From Candidatus Phosphoribacter hodrii (GTDB lineage: Bacteria > Actinomycetota > Actinomycetes > Actinomycetales > Dermatophilaceae): a DNA stretch of 64,000 nucleotides. The notes below the pieces were generated by a model. The model had not been told where the DNA came from. It worked only from the letters and a program-made list of their open reading frames with translations, and ran no database searches. The stretch lies in assembly GCA_016707175.1 (NCBI GenBank), contig JADJIB010000002.1, positions 496,001 through 560,000 on the forward strand. Direction: 5' to 3'. Made by a program: the position numbers and the translations under genes. Below are positions 19,034 to 27,953 of this stretch, piece after piece (the stretch's first letter is position 1; each line of letters begins with the position of its first letter).

Positions 19034-19046
19034 TACTCAAGAGTAA
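19033..19046. promoter_or_regulatory. Palindrome TTACTC-AA-GAGTAA at the hydrolase start
   Basis: A 14-bp inverted repeat directly abuts the hydrolase ATG. Palindromes of this TTACTN2-4AGTAA kind are typical TetR-family operators in actinobacteria, often linked to lipid metabolism. It is the only AT-rich stretch in the intergenic region. The assignment is inference. Confidence 0.5.
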
Positions 19047-19085
19047 CTTGCCGGACGGGTCGAGCCGACCGGCCCCGAGACGCGA

Positions 19086-19118
19086 GCGGGCGGCATACCC
19101 AGTGGGTATGCCGCCCGC
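19086..19118. terminator. Terminator made of an inverted GTATGCCG pair
   Basis: A 15-bp perfect stem (19086-19100 with 19104-19118) and a 3-base loop; both arms contain GGGTATGCCGCCCGC or its complement. It is placed to end minus-strand transcription from the 19.1-21.8 kb region. Confidence 0.8.
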
Positions 19119-19134
19119 CGCACCTGGTGCGCCC

Positions 19135-19736
19135 TCAGCCGCCGATAAGCCCGGACTGGCCGGCCAGCGCCTTCCCCTGCCCGGCAGCGGCCCCAAGGTC
19201 CGCCGCGAAGCCACGCGCCCGCCTGGACGGGCCGCCATCCCTCGCAGCTGACTGTGCGCGGTGGCGAAGGCCTCCAGGGACTGCGGGCTTGAGGTCGGGA
19301 CGACCCCGGCGACATTGGCCGCGCTGGTGAGCGCCGGATCGCTGGTCACGGTGACGAAGTCGTCGTCCACGAAGTCGCCGATCGTGAGCGAGAAGGCGTC
19401 CAGCAGGACGGTTTGCCGGTGCCGCCGCCGTTGGGCAGGTACCACGCGGTGAGGGTGAGCGGGTTGTTGCCGACGGTCTGGTTGATCGTCGTGTTACGGT
19501 CGCGCGCCCCCCGCGGGCCGCCGGGACCACCGCCTGGCCTGGGGGTCGGGTGGAGTCGGTGAGGTAACCGCCGGGAGCGTCCAGGTCGGTCCGGGCGCGG
19601 TTGCCGGTGTGGCCGCCGTTGATGAGGGGAGTCGCTCCTGCGGGCGAGGTCCTCCGAGGGTGGTCAGGCGGCGCGGGACCAGCGGGAGCAGCGGTCACCT
19701 CAGGTGCCGTGCCCGAGGCGAGATACCGGTCAGCCG
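19135..19736 (-). pseudogene. Frame-broken coding remnant, probably a hypothetical protein
   Basis: Protein-like segments appear on the minus strand in different frames: ATPLINGGHTGNRARTD around 19600, then NQTVGNNPLTLTAWYLPNG around 19450, then VLLDAFSLTIGDFVDDDF and AFATAHSQLRG near 19260-19400, and finally FAADLGAAAGQGKALAG ending at 19135. They read like pieces of one 150-200 residue protein split by several single-base indels, right next to a run of about 14 G. No start codon with a ribosome site is visible. Either assembly errors or a decayed gene. Confidence 0.4.
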
Positions 19737-21846
19737 TCACGGCGGACAGGGGGGGGCCCCGGCGGCCTGGGCGGCACGGTCCAGCCGGGGGCTCACCAGG
19801 TCGTCGACGAGCAGCACCGCCGGAGCGCCCCCGGCCGGGGGGGGGGGGGGGAACTCCCAGCCGCTCCCAGACCCCGGCAAGGCGGAAGGCACTGTTGCCG
19901 CCGGGCTCGCCGATGGGCCCGCCGTCGAGCAGGTCGAGCGTGCCCAGCAACGGCAGCCGACCGATCTGCGCGATGGCGGCGGCGAGCGAGCCGACGAGCA
20001 GGGGGTGGCGGCGCGACGGCATACCGACGACGCCGGCCGGTCGCTCGTCCCAGTCCCATTCGGACAGCACTCGGATGACGGCCCGGACCACTGCATCGGG
20101 GACCTCGGCGTCCTGCTGGAGGATCTCGCGAAGACGCTGTCCCCACCCGAGATCGCTCAGCCGCGCGAGGGCTCGGCCGGGCGCCATCGCCTCGCCTGCG
20201 GCGATCCGGCCCTTGACCGAGACGCCCAATCGGTCCATCCCCATGGGCCATTGGGCCCGCGGCTCGATGGGGACGCCGACCCGGGCCAGTTGGGCGCGGG
20301 CGGCACCGAGGGCGGTGTCGGCGACATCCGCGGCATACCAGGGGGCGGTGCAGGTGTCACAGCGCCCGCAGTCGGCCGCGGTCGGGTCGTCCAGGCAGCG
20401 TTGCAGGAACGCCATCCGACACTCGCCGGTCCGCTCGTAGTCGAGCATGAGTTGCTGCTCGGCGCGACGGGCGGCGGCGACTCGTTCATAGCGTTCAGCG
20501 TCGTAGGTCCACGACTCCCCCGTCGCGAGCCACCCACCGCTGACCCGCCGGACCGCGCCGTCGACGTCGAGGACCTTGAGCAGCAGCTCCAACCGAGTCC
20601 GGCGGATGTCGACGATGGCTTCCAGGGCGGCGGTCGAGAGCGGCCGCCCTGCGGCAGTGAGGGCCTCGATCACCGCTCGGGCGCGCTCCTCGGTGGGCAT
20701 GGAGACGCTGGCGAAGTAGGCCCAGATGTCGCGGTCCTCCGCGCCGGGCATGAGCAGCACGTCGGCCCGTTCGGTGGCCCGGCCCGCGCGACCAATCTGC
20801 TGGTAGTAGGCGACCGGCGACGAGGGCGCCCCGACGTGGACGACGAAGCCGAGGTCGGGCTTGTCGAAACCCATCCCGAGGGCCGAGGTCGCGACCAGTG
20901 CCTTGACCTTGTTGTCGCGCAGGGCGTGCTCGAGCCGTTCCCGCTCGGCCGGGTCGGTGCGACCGGTGTAGGCCGCGACCCGATGGCCGGCCTGGGCGAG
21001 GGTGGTGGCCAGGTCCTCGGCGGCGGCGACGGTGAGCGTGTAGACGATGCCGCTGCCGGGCAACTCCCCCAGGTGCGTGAGCAGCCAACCGAGCCGTCCC
21101 TCGGCTCCCATGCTCGGCAGGACCCCGAGCCGCAGCGACGGACGCGCGAGCCCGCCGCGGATGGTGCGCACCTCCCGATGCGGGTATGCCGCCGCGCTGA
21201 CCTCCTCCCCGCCGCGCTCGTCCACCCCGCCGAGCTCGCGTTCCACGTCCGCGACAACGCGGGCGTTCGCGGTGGCCGTGGTGGCGAGCACCGGAGTGCC
21301 CGGCGGGAGGGCTCTCAAAAGGTCGCCGATGCGTCGATAGTCGGGGCGGAAGTCGTGGCCCCAGTCGCTGACGCAGTGGGCCTCATCGACGACGAGCAGG
21401 CCCGCCCGGGCAGCGAGGTCGGGCAACTGCTCCGCGCGGAATGCGGGATTGTTGAGCCGCTCGGGGCTCACCAGGATGACGTCGACCGCATCGTCGGCCA
21501 GGGCTTGGCGCACCTGGGCCCAGTCGAGGGTGTTGGCGGAGTTCATCGTCACCGCGCGGATCCCCGCCCGGGTCGCTGCGGCGATCTGGTCACGCATGAG
21601 GGACAGCAGCGGCGAGACGATGATCGTCGGCCCCGCTCCGTTGGCCCGCAGCAGCGCCGTCGCGACGAAGTAGACCGCCGACTTGCCCCATCCCGTGCGC
21701 TGGACGACCAGCACCCGCTCGCGATCCCGGACGAGCGCGAGAACCGACTCGAGTTGTCCCTCGTGGAAGTCGACATCCTCGCGTCCCACGAGTCGCCGCA
21801 GCGCCGCCCGCGCGTTACCTTCCAGATCGCCGTCCACACCCGACAC
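19737..21846 (-). CDS. recQ: RecQ-family ATP-dependent DNA helicase with PRTase-like tail (3' end disrupted)
   Basis: A superfamily 2 helicase that unwinds DNA 3' to 5'. Visible motifs: VQRTGWGKS (Walker A), VVDEAHCVSDWGHDF (DEAH box), ATTATAN, TSALGMGFDKPD and QQIGRAGRAT (motif VI), then the zinc cluster CRMAFLQRC with CGRCDTC. A C-terminal phosphoribosyltransferase-like segment begins GNSAFRLAGVWERLGVP. At the poly-G run (19840-19853) the frame is lost; PRTase residues AVLLVDDLV continue in another frame to a stop at 19737, while the uninterrupted frame runs on into unrelated sequence to 19135. Start is GTG 21846; no clear ribosome site. The gene is probably intact in the organism. Confidence 0.85.
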
Positions 21847-21920
21847 CGTATGCCGCCCCGCCGACAACGCCCGACCCTCCCCGCCCCGCCCGAGATCGCC
21901 GAAATCGTCGTCGAATTGGT

Positions 21921-22317
21921 GGATGAGTCGGTCGGTACGCCGGGTTCTGTTCCGCAGCAACCGTTTCCGGCTGCCGCAGCGACGGTCATCCATCTCGGCC
22001 GGCCATTGCTGGCCGGCTCTAGCGCTCTACCCGCAGACTCGGGCGGGCCGCCCTCAAACGCCTGCTGTTCGAGCTTGCTCCGGGTGGGGTTTACCGAGCC
22101 GACCTGGTCACCCAGGCCGCTGGTGGTCTCTTACACCACCGTTTCACCCTTACCTCGCGAGCCGGCGGACCGGCATACGAGGCGGTCTGTTTTCTGTGGC
22201 ACTGTCCCGCGGATCACTCCGGGTGGCCGTTAGCCACCACCCTGCCCTACGGAGCCCGGACGTTCCTCGGCACCCGGCTCGCACCGGATGACGCGACCGC
22301 CTGACCGACTCATCCAC
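21921..22317 (-). ncRNA. rnpB: RNase P RNA, bacterial class A
   Basis: The minus strand carries the conserved elements of RNase P RNA, the ribozyme that matures tRNA 5' ends: GAGGAACGTCCGGGCTCC near the 5' end, ACAGAAAACAGACCGCC, GGTAAGGGTGAAACGGTG, TAAGAGACCACC, and AACAGAACCCGGCGTAC near the 3' end. The outer ends GGTGGATGAGTCGGTC and GACCGACTCATCCACC pair as helix P1, which sets the boundaries. The P12 helix, variable among bacteria, contains GTATGCCG at 22172. About 397 nt, a normal length. Confidence 0.96.
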
Positions 22318-22371
22318 CCCGAGTGTATGCCGCTCGGCAGCGATGTCAGAGGTGCGCCCTAGCGTGGGCTC

Positions 22372-22749
22372 ATGATCGACCACTTCGGTATCAACTGCAG
22401 CGACATGCCCACGGCCGCACGCTTCTATGACGGCGTCCTCGGGGTCCTCGGCCATCGACGAGTCATGGACTTCGGCGTGGCCATCGGATACGGGACCGAG
22501 GCCCCCGTCTTCTGGATCAGCACCTTCGACGGCGTGGGCCCCAACCGAGAGGTCCACGTGGCGTTCACGGCACCTGATGCCGCCGCCGTGCGGGAGTTCC
22601 ATGCCAAAGCCCTGGAGTTGGGCGCCGAGGAGTTGCACGCCCCGAGGCTTTGGCCGGAATATCACCCCGGCTACTTCGGCGCCTTCGTGCGGGATCCCGA
22701 CGGCAACAACATCGAGGCCGTCTGCCACGCCGCTGGCCCTACTGACTGA
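22372..22749 (+). CDS. VOC/glyoxalase-fold protein
   Basis: A 125-residue single VOC domain made of two beta-alpha-beta3 modules: MIDHFGINCSDMPTAARFYD at the start and GYFGAFVRDPDGNNIEAVC at the end. Metal ligands of the fold are likely His4 and the Glu near residue 117. This compact family includes glyoxalase-like lyases and antibiotic-binding proteins; the substrate is unknown. It stands alone, divergent from rnpB. Confidence 0.87.
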   Translation: MIDHFGINCSDMPTAARFYDGVLGVLGHRRVMDFGVAIGYGTEAPVFWISTFDGVGPNREVHVAFTAPDAAAVREFHAKALELGAEELHAPRLWPEYHPGYFGAFVRDPDGNNIEAVCHAAGPTD

Positions 22750-22775
22750 GGCCGTTCCGGCGCGTCCACGCGCCC

Positions 22776-24263
22776 TCAGAACGGGGGCGGGTCATCAGCA
22801 GGGTCGTCGGTATGCCGGGTGCTCACCGCATGCGCTGCCCAGGCGCCGGCATGGCGCCCGTCGAGGTAGTCATGGGGTTCGGAGACATAGCTGCGCCCGG
22901 CCAGAGTGGTCCAGGTGACGCTCGCGGTCTCGGGGTCCTGACGGGTCGACCACAACCCGAAGGTCTTGAGTTGGTGATGGCGGCGATGCTTCACCGAAAG
23001 ATTGGCCGCCGAGGTCTCACCGGCCGGCCAGGGAACGTCGTGGTCGAGATCGGCCCCGATCGGACTGACCTGGCATCCGGGGCCGCGGCATACCCGATCG
23101 CGCGCTGCGACGTGCGTCCGCATGGCCTCGGTCGGCCGGTAGCGGTGAGTCGACACCTCGATCAGCGCACCCGTGCGGTCGTCAACAACCAACCGTCGCC
23201 ACACCGATCCGGCCGCATGGGCGATCTGCCGGACGTGTGACGCCGAGACGAACCCAAACCCAGGCAACTCGCCCGGCTCGTCATCGCACCCCAACAACGT
23301 TGCCAAGGTGACGATCACGTCCACATGGGCCGGGGGCGCAGCCCCGAAACCGCCGTCCTGCGCCATGACCGCACCGTCGACCTCCGGCCGATCGGACACA
23401 ACCCGCCCGTCGCCGCGCATGAGCAACTCGAAAGCGACATCGGAACGCAGTTGGTCGAGGGTCACCTCGGAGTAACCACCACCGGCGCGCAACCCGCGGG
23501 CCAAAGCGTCGATCCGGCTCATTACCGAACACACCCGGTCGGCCTCGCCGACGATCCGGACCACCCCGGTGCCGTCGTCGAAGAGCTCTGCCGAGGTCCG
23601 ACGCGCGCGCTTCGCACGCTCGGCGTGCTTGGCTGCGGCAGCCGGGTCATCGGCGCGGTGTTGGGCCAGCGCGCGGCGCAATCTGCGCCCCACCAGAGCA
23701 TGCGAAGCGACCGAGCCATCCCGGCACGGAGCGACCACCCGCAGGGCGACCTCTCCAGCCTCCTCGGCGTCCAGCTCGCTGATCTCGTCGCACAACCGCG
23801 CGACCCTGGCCAAGTCCGCCTCCCCCGCGGCGAGCATCGCGATGAGCCCCTCGGACCGGGCGGGCTCAGCCGTGGCCAGTCGCAGCCGACGCCAGCACTC
23901 CCCCTCGGGCAATCCGGTGGCGGCCATCACCTCGGCGACCACACCCCCGCGCACCGCCGCAGCCGCCTGCGCCCGAAGCGCCGCCGGGCCAGGCAGCGAT
24001 CCGCGCACCGCGGCACCCGCCCGCGCCGCCTCGACGAGGGGGACCAACCGCTCGGCCGCCTCGCGCGCATAACCGGCATACAGCCCGCGCCATGCCGACA
24101 CCGCGAGGGCATCGAGCCGCGCCTTCAGCTGTTCGATGAGGACGATCGCTGCCAGAGCAGCGGCCTCCTGATCGGCCCCGGACAGCGGGGCAAGCGCCTC
24201 GTCCGGGCACAGCGCGAGCGCCGCCGACACCGGGTCGGGCGAGTGGATCGGCTGCTCTGACAT
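22776..24263 (-). CDS. DUF222/HNH endonuclease-domain protein (13E12 family)
   Basis: 495 residues. A long Ala/Arg-rich DUF222 region (about 30-330) precedes an HNH nuclease motif near 395-440: ARDRVCRGPGCQ, then DLDHDVPWPAG, then NLSVKHRRHHQLKT. This is the actinobacterial 13E12-type family, which occurs in many copies per genome; some mycobacterial members are SOS-induced. A LexA-like box lies 14 bases before the start. It probably cleaves or nicks DNA, but no activity is established for the family. The C-terminus ends in an acidic proline tail. Confidence 0.88.
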   Translation of the reverse strand: MSEQPIHSPDPVSAALALCPDEALAPLSGADQEAAALAAIVLIEQLKARLDALAVSAWRGLYAGYAREAAERLVPLVEAARAGAAVRGSLPGPAALRAQAAAAVRGGVVAEVMAATGLPEGECWRRLRLATAEPARSEGLIAMLAAGEADLARVARLCDEISELDAEEAGEVALRVVAPCRDGSVASHALVGRRLRRALAQHRADDPAAAAKHAERAKRARRTSAELFDDGTGVVRIVGEADRVCSVMSRIDALARGLRAGGGYSEVTLDQLRSDVAFELLMRGDGRVVSDRPEVDGAVMAQDGGFGAAPPAHVDVIVTLATLLGCDDEPGELPGFGFVSASHVRQIAHAAGSVWRRLVVDDRTGALIEVSTHRYRPTEAMRTHVAARDRVCRGPGCQVSPIGADLDHDVPWPAGETSAANLSVKHRRHHQLKTFGLWSTRQDPETASVTWTTLAGRSYVSEPHDYLDGRHAGAWAAHAVSTRHTDDPADDPPPF

Positions 24264-24276
24264 GTCCTGATTCTAC

Positions 24277-24292
24277 TCGAACGTCTGTCCCA
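24277..24292 (-). promoter_or_regulatory. Possible LexA (SOS) box
   Basis: TCGAAC-gtct-GTCCCA has one perfect and one 4-of-6 half-site against the established mycobacterial/actinobacterial LexA box TCGAAC-N4-GTTCGA. It lies 14 bases upstream of the HNH gene start. The second half-site is weak, so this is tentative. Confidence 0.45.
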
Positions 24293-24401
24293 AAACAAGC
24301 CCAATCTATTTACACACCAACGGTTTTCGCTAAAAGCGAACATCGGGAACCGCATCCCAAACCAACCCCAAGAGTGGCCCCCAAGGCACCTCGCGACCAT
24401 C

Positions 24402-24426
24402 GCGGCATACCCTCCCGGTATGCCGC
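24402..24426. repeat. Inverted GTATGCCG pair overlapping a start codon
   Basis: A 10-bp perfect stem (24402-24411 with 24417-24426) and a 5-base loop. The right arm contains the ATG (24420) of the fructosamine kinase gene, so a hairpin in the mRNA would occlude the start if transcription begins upstream. Its orientation is also compatible with a transcription block between the divergent genes. Confidence 0.7.
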
Positions 24427-25223
24427 CCTTCCGCAAGTCCCGCGCCGACGCGCCGGTCGGCTACTTCGCCTGGGAGGCTGCCGGGCTGCGTTGGCTCGGC
24501 GCCGCCACGGATGCCGGCGGCGTCCCCGTCGCCACGGTTCTCCAGGTCGGTCCGACGCACCTCGATCTCGTTCGGCTCGATCCCGTGCCACCCACCCGGG
24601 CCGCCGCAGCGGCCTTCGGCGCAGACCTCGCCCGCACTCACGACCCCGGCGGCGCGGACGTCGGCGGCGCGGACGTCGGCGGCGCGAACCCCGCCTTCGG
24701 CGCCGGCCCACCCCACTGGCTCGGCGACGGCTTCTTCGGCCCCACTGATCAGCCGCTCCCGCTCTCCCTCACTCCGCACTTTCGCTGGTCCGCCTTCTAC
24801 GCCGCCGAACGCCTCACCCCCATCACGCAGGGATGCCGCGACGCGGGGGTTTTCGACGCGACCGAGGCCGCACTGCTCGACCGATTGGCCGCCACCATCG
24901 ACAGACATGACACCGACGAGGCACCCAGCCGGATCCACGGCGACCTCTGGTCGGGCAATGTCATCTGGACGTCAGCCGGGGCCACCCTCATCGACCCCGC
25001 CGCCCACCATGGTCACCGAGAGGCCGACCTGGCGATGCTCGCGCTGTTCGGGTCGCCGCACCTTGACGTGACGATCGCGGCATACCAGGACGTGCGGCCG
25101 CTCGCCGAAGGGTGGCGTGAGCGGGTCGCCCTGCATCAGCTCTATCCGCTGGCTGTCCACGCCCTGCTCTTCGGCGGCGGGTATGCCGCGCAGACCATCT
25201 CGGCTGCGCGCCGCTACGCCTGA
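24420..25223 (+). CDS. Fructosamine kinase family protein
   Basis: 267 residues. The family (FN3K/YniA) phosphorylates ketoamine adducts on glycated amines or proteins, a repair reaction. Features: the N-terminal pattern FRKSRADAPVGYFAWEAAGLRWL, the kinase loop RIHGDLWSGNVIW with catalytic Asp, and DPAAHHGHREADLAMLALFG with the metal-binding Asp. A 15-bp tandem repeat (24648-24692) adds Gly-Gly-Ala-Asp-Val units in a surface linker. The ATG sits inside a GGTATGCCGC hairpin; I see no strong ribosome site upstream, so the start is provisional. Confidence 0.88.
   Translation: MPPFRKSRADAPVGYFAWEAAGLRWLGAATDAGGVPVATVLQVGPTHLDLVRLDPVPPTRAAAAAFGADLARTHDPGGADVGGADVGGANPAFGAGPPHWLGDGFFGPTDQPLPLSLTPHFRWSAFYAAERLTPITQGCRDAGVFDATEAALLDRLAATIDRHDTDEAPSRIHGDLWSGNVIWTSAGATLIDPAAHHGHREADLAMLALFGSPHLDVTIAAYQDVRPLAEGWRERVALHQLYPLAVHALLFGGGYAAQTISAARRYA
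24648..24692 (+). repeat. 15-bp tandem repeat, 3 units
   Basis: Unit GGCGGCGCGGACGTC at 24648 and 24663 with a diverged third copy at 24678, inside the fructosamine kinase gene. It is in frame and encodes Gly-Gly-Ala-Asp-Val. Confidence 0.8.
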
Positions 25224-25264
25224 GCCTCGCCCCGACTAGACCGACGCGACGAGACCGACCCCGG

Positions 25265-26728
25265 CTAGACCGACGCGGGCGCCGGGACGACCTCCAGGTC
25301 CACCCGACCGGCCGCGACGTCGGCACCGACCACCCGGACCGTGACCTGATCACCCGACTCGGCCGTCCCCTGCGCGAGCGCCACGACCGCCGGGTCGAGC
25401 AACTGCACGACCGGCACCCCGCGACCGTTACGGTCCACCACGCTGCCAGACAACGACTGGCCGACGAGCGAGATCATCACGGCGGCCTCCACCGCGTCGG
25501 TGCAGGCCCGCTCGACCGCGGACGCGCGCCGGTCACCCTCGGCCATCAGGCCGGGCAGGAGCGCGAGCGACTCCCGCGCCCACGTCGGCACCGGCTCCCC
25601 CGCGCTCACCGCAGCGCAGACGACCAACCCGAACCGGTCAACGAGCCGGCGCAGCGGAGCCGTCACGTGGGCATACGGCGCAGCCACGGCGGCGTGCTGC
25701 CGCTGCGCCGGAGCCTCGCCGTCGAAGGGCGTATAGCCCGCTCCCCGGAAGAGCGAGGTCGCCTCGTGGATGAGCGCGAGGTGGCGCGGGTCATGACGGT
25801 CCAGGCCGCGCAGGAAGTCGCCGTAGCGCTGGCCATCCGGCCACGGCACCCCGAGCGCCCGCGCTTGACGACGGAAGCGACGCACCGAATCCCGTTGCGG
25901 CGCAGGCATGGTCCGCAGGATCCCCACACCGGCGTCGAGCATGAGTTGAGCTGCAGCCATTCCAGTCATGAGGGAGATCTGGGCGTTCCAGTCCTCGGCC
26001 GCCAAAGGCGGGCGGAACTCCAAACGGTAGACCCCAGGCCCCTCGTGGACGACCTGTTGCTCGGGCATCGGCAAGGAGGCCCCGCCGCGCGCCGACTCCA
26101 ACGCCGCCCGCTTCTGCCCGATCTCCTGCAGCAACCTCACCTGCTCATCCGCGGTCCCGGCATCGACCGACGCCTGGACGCTCGCGTAGTCGCGTCGGGC
26201 CCGACTGCGCACCAGGGCCCGCCCGACGTGCGTCGACGTCACCGTTGCGTGCTCGTCCAGACCCAGATCCCACACGTATGCCGGTCGCACCTGATCCGGG
26301 AGCAGGCTCGCCGCCCCCTCGGACAGGGCCGGAGGGTGCAGCGGCACCCGGGTGTCCGGCAGGTAGATGGTCTGCCCCCGGCGCCGGGCCTCCACGTCGA
26401 TCGCTCCGCCCGGGGTGACGAACGCCGGCACATCGGCGATCGCGTAGCGGACCCGATACCCCGTGCCCTCGCGCGCCAGCACCATCGCCTGGTCGAGGTC
26501 CATCGACCCGACCGGGTCGAGGGTCCAGAAACCCAGGTCGGTGAGGTCGACCGTCGGCAGGACGACCAGGTCGGCTGCGTCAGCGGCTGCAGCGAGCACG
26601 TCCCGCGGGAACTCGCCAGGCACATGCAACTGCTCGCGGATCGTGGCGAACCTGCGGGCCAGCGACCCCGGCTCGCCGGCAAGGGTCGGCGGCGGACCTG
26701 GGCGATAGCTGACGACACGGCTGGGCAT
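25265..26728 (-). CDS. RNB-domain ribonuclease (RNase II family)
   Basis: A 487-residue exoribonuclease-like protein. The catalytic RNB domain starts near residue 65 with DLGFWTLDPVGSMDLDQAM, which carries the Asp cluster that binds magnesium, continues through YAIADVPAFVTPGGAID and GQTIYLPDTRVPLHPPALSE, and includes YAHVTAPLRRLVDRF. A short S1-like segment forms the C-terminus (VTVRVVGADVAAGRVDLEVV). Members degrade single-stranded RNA 3' to 5'. It lacks the N-terminal cold-shock domains of full RNase II/R, as is usual for this shorter actinobacterial form. ATG 26728 and GTG 26734 are both possible starts. Confidence 0.9.
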   Translation of the reverse strand: MPSRVVSYRPGPPPTLAGEPGSLARRFATIREQLHVPGEFPRDVLAAAADAADLVVLPTVDLTDLGFWTLDPVGSMDLDQAMVLAREGTGYRVRYAIADVPAFVTPGGAIDVEARRRGQTIYLPDTRVPLHPPALSEGAASLLPDQVRPAYVWDLGLDEHATVTSTHVGRALVRSRARRDYASVQASVDAGTADEQVRLLQEIGQKRAALESARGGASLPMPEQQVVHEGPGVYRLEFRPPLAAEDWNAQISLMTGMAAAQLMLDAGVGILRTMPAPQRDSVRRFRRQARALGVPWPDGQRYGDFLRGLDRHDPRHLALIHEATSLFRGAGYTPFDGEAPAQRQHAAVAAPYAHVTAPLRRLVDRFGLVVCAAVSAGEPVPTWARESLALLPGLMAEGDRRASAVERACTDAVEAAVMISLVGQSLSGSVVDRNGRGVPVVQLLDPAVVALAQGTAESGDQVTVRVVGADVAAGRVDLEVVPAPASV

Positions 26729-26788
26729 GGGCACACCCTAGGACTCCTGGTGACCGACCCGCCCAACGCCCACCTAGAGTTGTCGCTC

Positions 26789-27367
26789 GTGTCCCATCAG
26801 CCCGTCCACTCCCCCGGCGCGGACACCATCGCGTTGGCGTTGGCCCTGACCCGTCAGGCACCGCCACGATGTGGGTCGGTCCGGGTCGTCGCCATCGACG
26901 GGCCTAGCGGGTCGGGCAAGACCACCCTGGCGGCCGCGCTGGCGCAGGCCCTGGACGCACCGACGGTGCACATGGACGACCTCTTCCCGGGGTGGGACGG
27001 CCTGGCCGCCGCACCGGCCCTCCTCACCACGCAGGTCCTCGAGCCGCTCGCACGGGGTGAGCGGGCGGCATACCGGCGATGGGACTGGATCGCGAGCGCA
27101 TGGGGCGATGTCGTGCCGGTCCCGGCCACCGACGTGCTCGTCGTCGAAGGCTGCGGCGCGAGCGTCGGCCCGGCCGCCCGGTATGCCGCGGTGCGGATCT
27201 GGGTCGAGGCAGAGCTCGACGTGCGCATGGCCCGCGGCATCGCCCGTGACGGCGAGATGTACCGCCCGCACTGGCAACGGTGGGCCGACCAAGAGGTGAC
27301 GGTCTTCGGGTCCGATCACACCCGAACGCGAGCCGACATCGTCCTCGACACCACCCATGTGCCCTAA
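26789..27367 (+). CDS. P-loop nucleoside/uridine kinase-like protein
   Basis: A 192-residue P-loop NTPase with Walker A VVAIDGPSGSGKTTLAAAL, a substrate segment VHMDDLFPGWDG, a Walker B-like VLVVEGCGAS, and the lid ARDGEMYRPHWQRWADQE. This matches small uridine-kinase-like or (d)NMP-kinase-like proteins in actinobacteria. The phosphate acceptor is unknown. GTG 26789 is my start; GTG 26750, preceded by AGGA, would add 13 residues. It is divergent from the RNB gene and 10 bp before the next gene. Confidence 0.82.
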   Translation: MSHQPVHSPGADTIALALALTRQAPPRCGSVRVVAIDGPSGSGKTTLAAALAQALDAPTVHMDDLFPGWDGLAAAPALLTTQVLEPLARGERAAYRRWDWIASAWGDVVPVPATDVLVVEGCGASVGPAARYAAVRIWVEAELDVRMARGIARDGEMYRPHWQRWADQEVTVFGSDHTRTRADIVLDTTHVP

Positions 27368-27377
27368 CGTTTCTCGC

Positions 27378-27953
27378 ATGGAACCCGCCGACATGGCCGA
27401 TGCCGTCTCGGCCTCGATGCAGGCACGCACCGGCCGGACCGTGTCGGAATGGGTCGACGCCGTCACCGCCGCAGGGATCGACCCCCTCGACCAACTCGCC
27501 GTCCGACGCTGGCTGAAGGACACCCACGGCATCGCGCAGAACAGCCAGTGGACCATCGCGTTCGCGGCTGCCGAGGCGGCCGGGTGGGTGCGACCGAGCG
27601 CCGACGGCTACACCGACACCCTGTATGCCGGTGCCAAGGCCCCGCTGCGGCCGTTGCACGACGCGGTCCTCGCGGTCGCCCTCGCGCTCGGCCCCGACAC
27701 CGAGGCACAGGGTCGATCGACCTACATCCCGGTCGTCCGGGCCACCCAGTTCGCCGCCATCGCGCCCGGGCCCGGCGGCACCCTGCGGGTCGGCCTGCGC
27801 TTCCGCACCCAGGTCCCCGACGACGCCCGCCTCGAGCCGGCCAAGGGTTTCGCCCAGGCCACTCACTGGGTGCACCTGCCGGGCGCCAGCCTCCTGGCCG
27901 ACGCCGCCGCCCTCGAACCCTTGCTCGCGGCGGCATACCTGCAGAACGGATGA
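27378..27953 (+). CDS. DUF4287/DUF5655 domain protein
   Basis: 191 residues. The N-terminal half (ARTGRTVSEWVDAVTAAG, then RWLKDTHGI) is a DUF4287 helical domain and the C-terminal half (KAPLRPLHDAVLAVALALG to the end) is DUF5655-like. The function of both is unknown. The gene follows the P-loop kinase by 10 bp and overlaps the first crcB by 4 bp (ATGA), so the four genes from 26789 to 28815 are probably co-transcribed. Confidence 0.8.
   Translation: MEPADMADAVSASMQARTGRTVSEWVDAVTAAGIDPLDQLAVRRWLKDTHGIAQNSQWTIAFAAAEAAGWVRPSADGYTDTLYAGAKAPLRPLHDAVLAVALALGPDTEAQGRSTYIPVVRATQFAAIAPGPGGTLRVGLRFRTQVPDDARLEPAKGFAQATHWVHLPGASLLADAAALEPLLAAAYLQNG

Noticed and set aside
19609..22233. An 874-codon plus-strand frame over recQ and rnpB
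   Set aside because: Compositionally a shadow; it runs through RNase P RNA and opposite conserved helicase motifs.
24326..24340. TTCGCT-AAA-AGCGAA hairpin upstream of the HNH gene
   Set aside because: Six-base arms in a short AT-rich spacer; no position or family match supports a defined operator or terminator.
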